Positions 29,782 through 31,442 of a DNA stretch of 31,442 nucleotides are shown piece by piece. The translations under genes were made by a program, and so were the position numbers. How positions within the stretch are numbered: position 1 is the first letter of the stretch; each line of letters begins with the position of its first letter. The notes below the pieces were generated by a model. It was not told the DNA's origin and did no database searches. It saw nothing but the letters and a program-made list of their open reading frames with translations. The DNA is from a virus. Location of the stretch: positions 1 through 31,442 of IMG/VR virus record IMGVR_UViG_3300047550_001382, one strand, 5' to 3'.

Positions 29782-30007
29782 AGCCCCAACCCTTCACCGC
29801 CACTTTCACGATCCCCTTGCCGTGGGGGCTTTCCTCTTGCCGGACGTTCTCAAAGTGCACCCTCGTCGAGTCGCTACGTATTGCGCGCATGGTCGCGTTC
29901 ATGCAGGGCTTGCAGCGGGACTTGTAGGTTTGACGCCCGTCCAACAGCCCGGACTTGGCGAACTCTTCAAGCGGTCGCTCAGTGCCGCACGTCGTGCACT
30001 TCTTCAC
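29642..30007 (-). CDS. Small zinc-finger ORF (CxxC...CxxC), 121 aa
   Basis: A GTG at 30007 overlaps the P-like gene's stop (GTGA). The first 45 residues, KKCTTCGTERPLEEFAKSGL and YKSRCKPCMNATMRAIR (C4, C7, C32, C35), form a well-known small zinc-ribbon of phage endonuclease-type proteins. Residues 60-121 (for example RTLPPPQRGRRRDRAVPL) look like low-quality coding and lie under the 66-aa ORF, so the true gene may be the N-terminal half. The ATGA overlap with ninG argues that translation reaches 29642. Confidence 0.6.
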   Translation of the reverse strand: MKKCTTCGTERPLEEFAKSGLLDGRQTYKSRCKPCMNATMRAIRSDSTRVHFENVRQEESPHGKGIVKVAVKGWGYARNVRTLPPPQRGRRRDRAVPLWDQEAPDVVVSSEHRPEVLESNP

Positions 30008-30459
30008 GCCAGCCGCCCCCGGATCTTCGCGATCCACGAATCGACCCGCTCGGGGCTCGCTTGTTTGTCCGGGGCTGGAAGCGCGCGACGAAGCTCGTCC
30101 GGTGTCGTCGGCACGCCGAGGTAACTCTGTGGCGGTTTGTGCTTGCAAGCCGCCACGAACTGCGTGAGGTTGGCGGGAAACTCGCGAGCTTGTTTCGCAA
30201 GCTGCCCCAGCCCTCGACGGCACTCGTCGTCGGTGAGCTTCGCTATCGCCGCCGTCCACATCGGGTTCGGCGCATCACCGTAGGCGGCGGTGAAGGCCCC
30301 CGTGCCGTAAAGTTGCTTCATGGCGTGCCAGACCCTAGCGGCACGCTGATCGGCGTCAGATTGTGGCGGGGTCGATGCCCCGCTCTCGCGCCCAGTCGTC
30401 GAGGGCCTGCTTTGATCGCTCAAACGCTGTAACGCGTGTTTTAGGTTGGCCGTTTCCAT
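30004..30459 (-). CDS. Replication protein, lambda P-like helicase loader, 151 aa
   Basis: The ATG at 30459 has AAGGA eight bases upstream and overlaps the O-like gene by 104 bases; an ATG 13 codons further up lacks such a site. The conserved part is VWHAMKQLYGTGAFTAAYGD, PMWTAAIAKLTDDECRRGLG and REFPANLTQFVAACK, the 'W...l..L...e...gl..l......fPP.l.eF...C' pattern of P-type proteins, though short compared with lambda P (233). It would bring host DnaB to the origin with the O-like protein. Confidence is from the pattern and from gene order. Confidence 0.7.
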   Translation of the reverse strand: METANLKHALQRLSDQSRPSTTGRESGASTPPQSDADQRAARVWHAMKQLYGTGAFTAAYGDAPNPMWTAAIAKLTDDECRRGLGQLAKQAREFPANLTQFVAACKHKPPQSYLGVPTTPDELRRALPAPDKQASPERVDSWIAKIRGRLA

Positions 30460-31153
30460 TGGTTGAATCCTTCGGCTCAAATAGGCCTTGGTAGCCATTG
30501 CGGACGCTGTAATCGACGATGGCCTGTTGCTCGGTCTGCGCGTGCTTCGCGAGGAACTCGGTCAACTTCCTGATGGTGGGCTCGCGGTAGCGAGGGAGCT
30601 TTCGCTCGGCTCGGTATCGAACCCACTCAGCCCATGCAGTCAGATTCAGATCGTCGGGTAACGGGGGAAGCGGCGCAGCCGCGTTTCCCTTCTTCTCTTC
30701 TTCTGTGTTTGTGTTTGTGTTTGTGTTTGTGTTTGAGGGCGGGACAGCGCGGGACTCGTCGGGACACGTCGGGACACGCTCCGCCCGCTTACGTTCTGCG
30801 TCGGCACCGGACTCCGTGCGCCTGGCGTCGAACGCAGCCTTGCGAGCCTTGTCCCTGTACTTGCTGTGGTTGACGACGCGCCAGCCCCAGGGCCGTGCCG
30901 GGTCGATGAGCACTAATCGAGCACCGCCGTGCTCTTGCGACCGCGAGTACGGATCGGGCTCGCAAAACCGAGCCATGCAAGCCACAACCTCGGCCAACGG
31001 CAGGCCGGTCACGCTGGCGATGAAGGTGGGCGTCTTATCGACCAGTCCGTGGCTGTCGGTGAGGGACAGCACGATGGGCCACAGCCCAACATCGGGCCAT
31101 CGCCCGCACAGCGTCCCGCTGGTGAGCGAATCGAATAATGGCGTGTAACCCAT
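30356..31153 (-). CDS. Replication initiation protein, O/DnaT-like, 265 aa
   Basis: ATG two bases after the preceding gene. N-terminal 100 residues look like a winged-helix replication domain: MGYTPLFDSLTSGTLCGRWP, PIVLSLTDSHGLVDKTPTFI, ASVTGLPLAEVVACMARFCE and WRVVNHSKYRDKA, as in many phage initiators. Then a disordered linker with (Asn-Thr)5-Glu3-Lys2, followed by a C-terminal DnaT/DnaC-interacting-like domain (LNLTAWAEWVRYRAERK-type NLTAWAEWVRYRAERK, RYREPTIRKLTEFLAKH). It starts replication together with the P-like loader downstream. A five-copy hexanucleotide repeat inside the gene may serve as part of the origin. Confidence 0.75.
   Translation of the reverse strand: MGYTPLFDSLTSGTLCGRWPDVGLWPIVLSLTDSHGLVDKTPTFIASVTGLPLAEVVACMARFCEPDPYSRSQEHGGARLVLIDPARPWGWRVVNHSKYRDKARKAAFDARRTESGADAERKRAERVPTCPDESRAVPPSNTNTNTNTNTEEEKKGNAAAPLPPLPDDLNLTAWAEWVRYRAERKLPRYREPTIRKLTEFLAKHAQTEQQAIVDYSVRNGYQGLFEPKDSTNGNGQPKTRVTAFERSKQALDDWARERGIDPATI
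30705..30734 (-). repeat. Five perfect 6-bp repeats in the O-like gene (candidate origin element)
   Basis: GTGTTT is repeated five times without change on the plus strand (AAACAC on the coding strand), next to a pyrimidine-rich tract (TTCCCTTCTTCTCTTCTTC at 30684-30702). It encodes the Asn-Thr linker. It is markedly AT-richer than its surroundings and sits in mid-gene, as the lambda origin does in gene O. Confidence 0.7.
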
Positions 31154-31155
31154 TG

Positions 31156-31347
31156 CTATACGGGCAGATTGTCGAAATCAATCGGCATCGAGACGACCGG
31201 TCGGATCGAGTTCGCCGGGCGTGCTGCTGCTGCCGCGATCTGCCTGGCGATCAGCCGCTCGTTGACGGGGTATGCAGGGCGGCGCAGCGGTTGGTATGGC
31301 CCGACGAGGGGGCGACGGAGTGCGTTAAAGAGTTCGCGGAGTTTCAT
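31156..31347 (-). CDS. Unknown 63-aa protein upstream of the replication genes
   Basis: ATG with AGGAG six bases upstream, the strongest site in this area. Sequence KLRELFNALRRPLVGPYQPL, then RPAYPVNERLIARQIAAAAA and IRPVVSMPIDFDNLPV. A basic N-terminal helix and a Pro-rich middle are the only visible features. No family recognised. It precedes the O-like gene by two bases, so it is part of the same early transcript. Confidence 0.6.
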   Translation of the reverse strand: MKLRELFNALRRPLVGPYQPLRRPAYPVNERLIARQIAAAAARPANSIRPVVSMPIDFDNLPV

Positions 31348-31442
31348 CTTTCTCTCCTGGCACGCGGGTTGCAGTAGTGTTTTTGTTCGGGGCGATCTGG
31401 CGGGGTTTTCCCGCGAGAAATTCCAAGATTTGGAAAATGAGC
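31348..31442 (-). other. Right-end stretch, unresolved partial coding or leader, with a dyad
   Basis: All three minus-strand frames are open across these 95 bases up to the next gene, so a truncated upstream gene cannot be told from a leader. A frame ending HYCNPRARRER has its TGA overlapping the next ATG (ATGA), but another (LIFQILEFLAGKPRQIAPNK) has better composition. It contains TTCCAA-GAT-TTGGAA (31421-31435), a perfect dyad, and GCGGG-AAAAC-CCCGC, a short hairpin without T-tract. Confidence 0.35.

Noticed and set aside
30004-30498. Upstream ATG (30498) as start of the P-like gene
   Set aside because: The ATG at 30459 has AAGGA at a good distance, while the earlier one lacks a site and overlaps the O-like gene even more.
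31345-31442. Truncated gene at the right end
   Set aside because: Three frames remain open over only 95 bases, so no single coding frame can be supported; recorded as unresolved.
1-31442. tRNA genes, insertion sequences and att repeats
   Set aside because: No cloverleaf-like segment, transposase frame or flanking direct repeats were noticed by reading; a tRNAscan and att search on the full genome would be needed to exclude them fully.

Overview
The window is a contiguous piece of a temperate, P22-type (short-tailed) bacteriophage or prophage genome. The case for P22-like morphology is the gene order: terminase, P22-type portal, scaffold, P22-type coat, gp4-like and gp10-like head-closure proteins, a protein in the tail-needle slot, three ejection-type proteins, then tailspikes with a head-binding domain. 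No sheath, tape measure or major tail tube gene is seen. The case for a lambdoid control circuit is the order O-like, P-like, NinG, NinB, Q-like antiterminator. The DNA is fairly GC-rich and GTG starts are common, which suggests a proteobacterial host, but the sequence does not name it. No integrase, CI/Cro region, tRNA, CRISPR, insertion sequence or att site is visible. Both ends cut through or next to genes, so the genome continues on each side.

Layout. (1) 1-1152, plus strand: the end of a truncated gene, a 179-bp leader with dyads, and three small unknown genes, the last a 52-residue Cys-rich protein. (2) 1149-31442, minus strand throughout, described in transcription order (right to left). 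Early/replication block 31442-28131: small ORF, O-like and P-like replication proteins, small zinc-binding ORFs, NinG, NinB, a small Cys protein and Q. Control block 28160-27991: a promoter overlapping the end of Q, followed by two intrinsic terminators in tandem. Accessory surface block 27975-22637: secreted FnIII-like protein, Fis-type helix-turn-helix, 632-aa DNRLRE-type protein, three small structural-looking proteins, a 440-aa protein with fourteen 20-residue repeats, and a 115-aa beta-rich protein. Packaging/head block 22621-13291: small and large terminase, portal, scaffold, coat, a hairpin terminator, a small ORF, a glycosyltransferase, a methyltransferase, and gp4-like and gp10-like proteins. 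Tail/ejection block 13291-5005: needle-position protein, three ejection-type proteins and two paralogous tailspikes separated by a relic of the lysozyme gene. Lysis and tail-end block 5005-1149: lysozyme, dual-start holin, spanin-like protein, a Cys protein, a metallophosphoesterase with two N-terminal helix-turn-helix repeats, a 50-aa membrane protein, an ADP-ribosyltransferase-like protein and a DUF3310 protein.

How it works together. The O-like and P-like proteins probably start replication by loading host helicase, NinB/NinG serve recombination, and Q probably modifies RNA polymerase at the promoter at its own 3' end. Polymerase then reads through the two terminators and transcribes about 27 kb of closely packed late genes (many ATGA, GTGA or TGATG junctions). 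The late operon ends head-on against the plus-strand genes, sharing the stop-codon bases TTAG with no terminator between them.

Most unusual points: the lysozyme relic between the tailspikes (a clear scar of module duplication), a surface-protein cassette placed between Q and the terminase where P22 has lysis genes, the glycosyltransferase/methyltransferase pair inserted in the head module, the HTH-HTH-phosphoesterase fusion, the 60-bp tandem-repeat gene, and an overlapping ORF that bridges the ATGA junction upstream of NinG. I found no clear evidence for an entirely new system; these are the best candidates.
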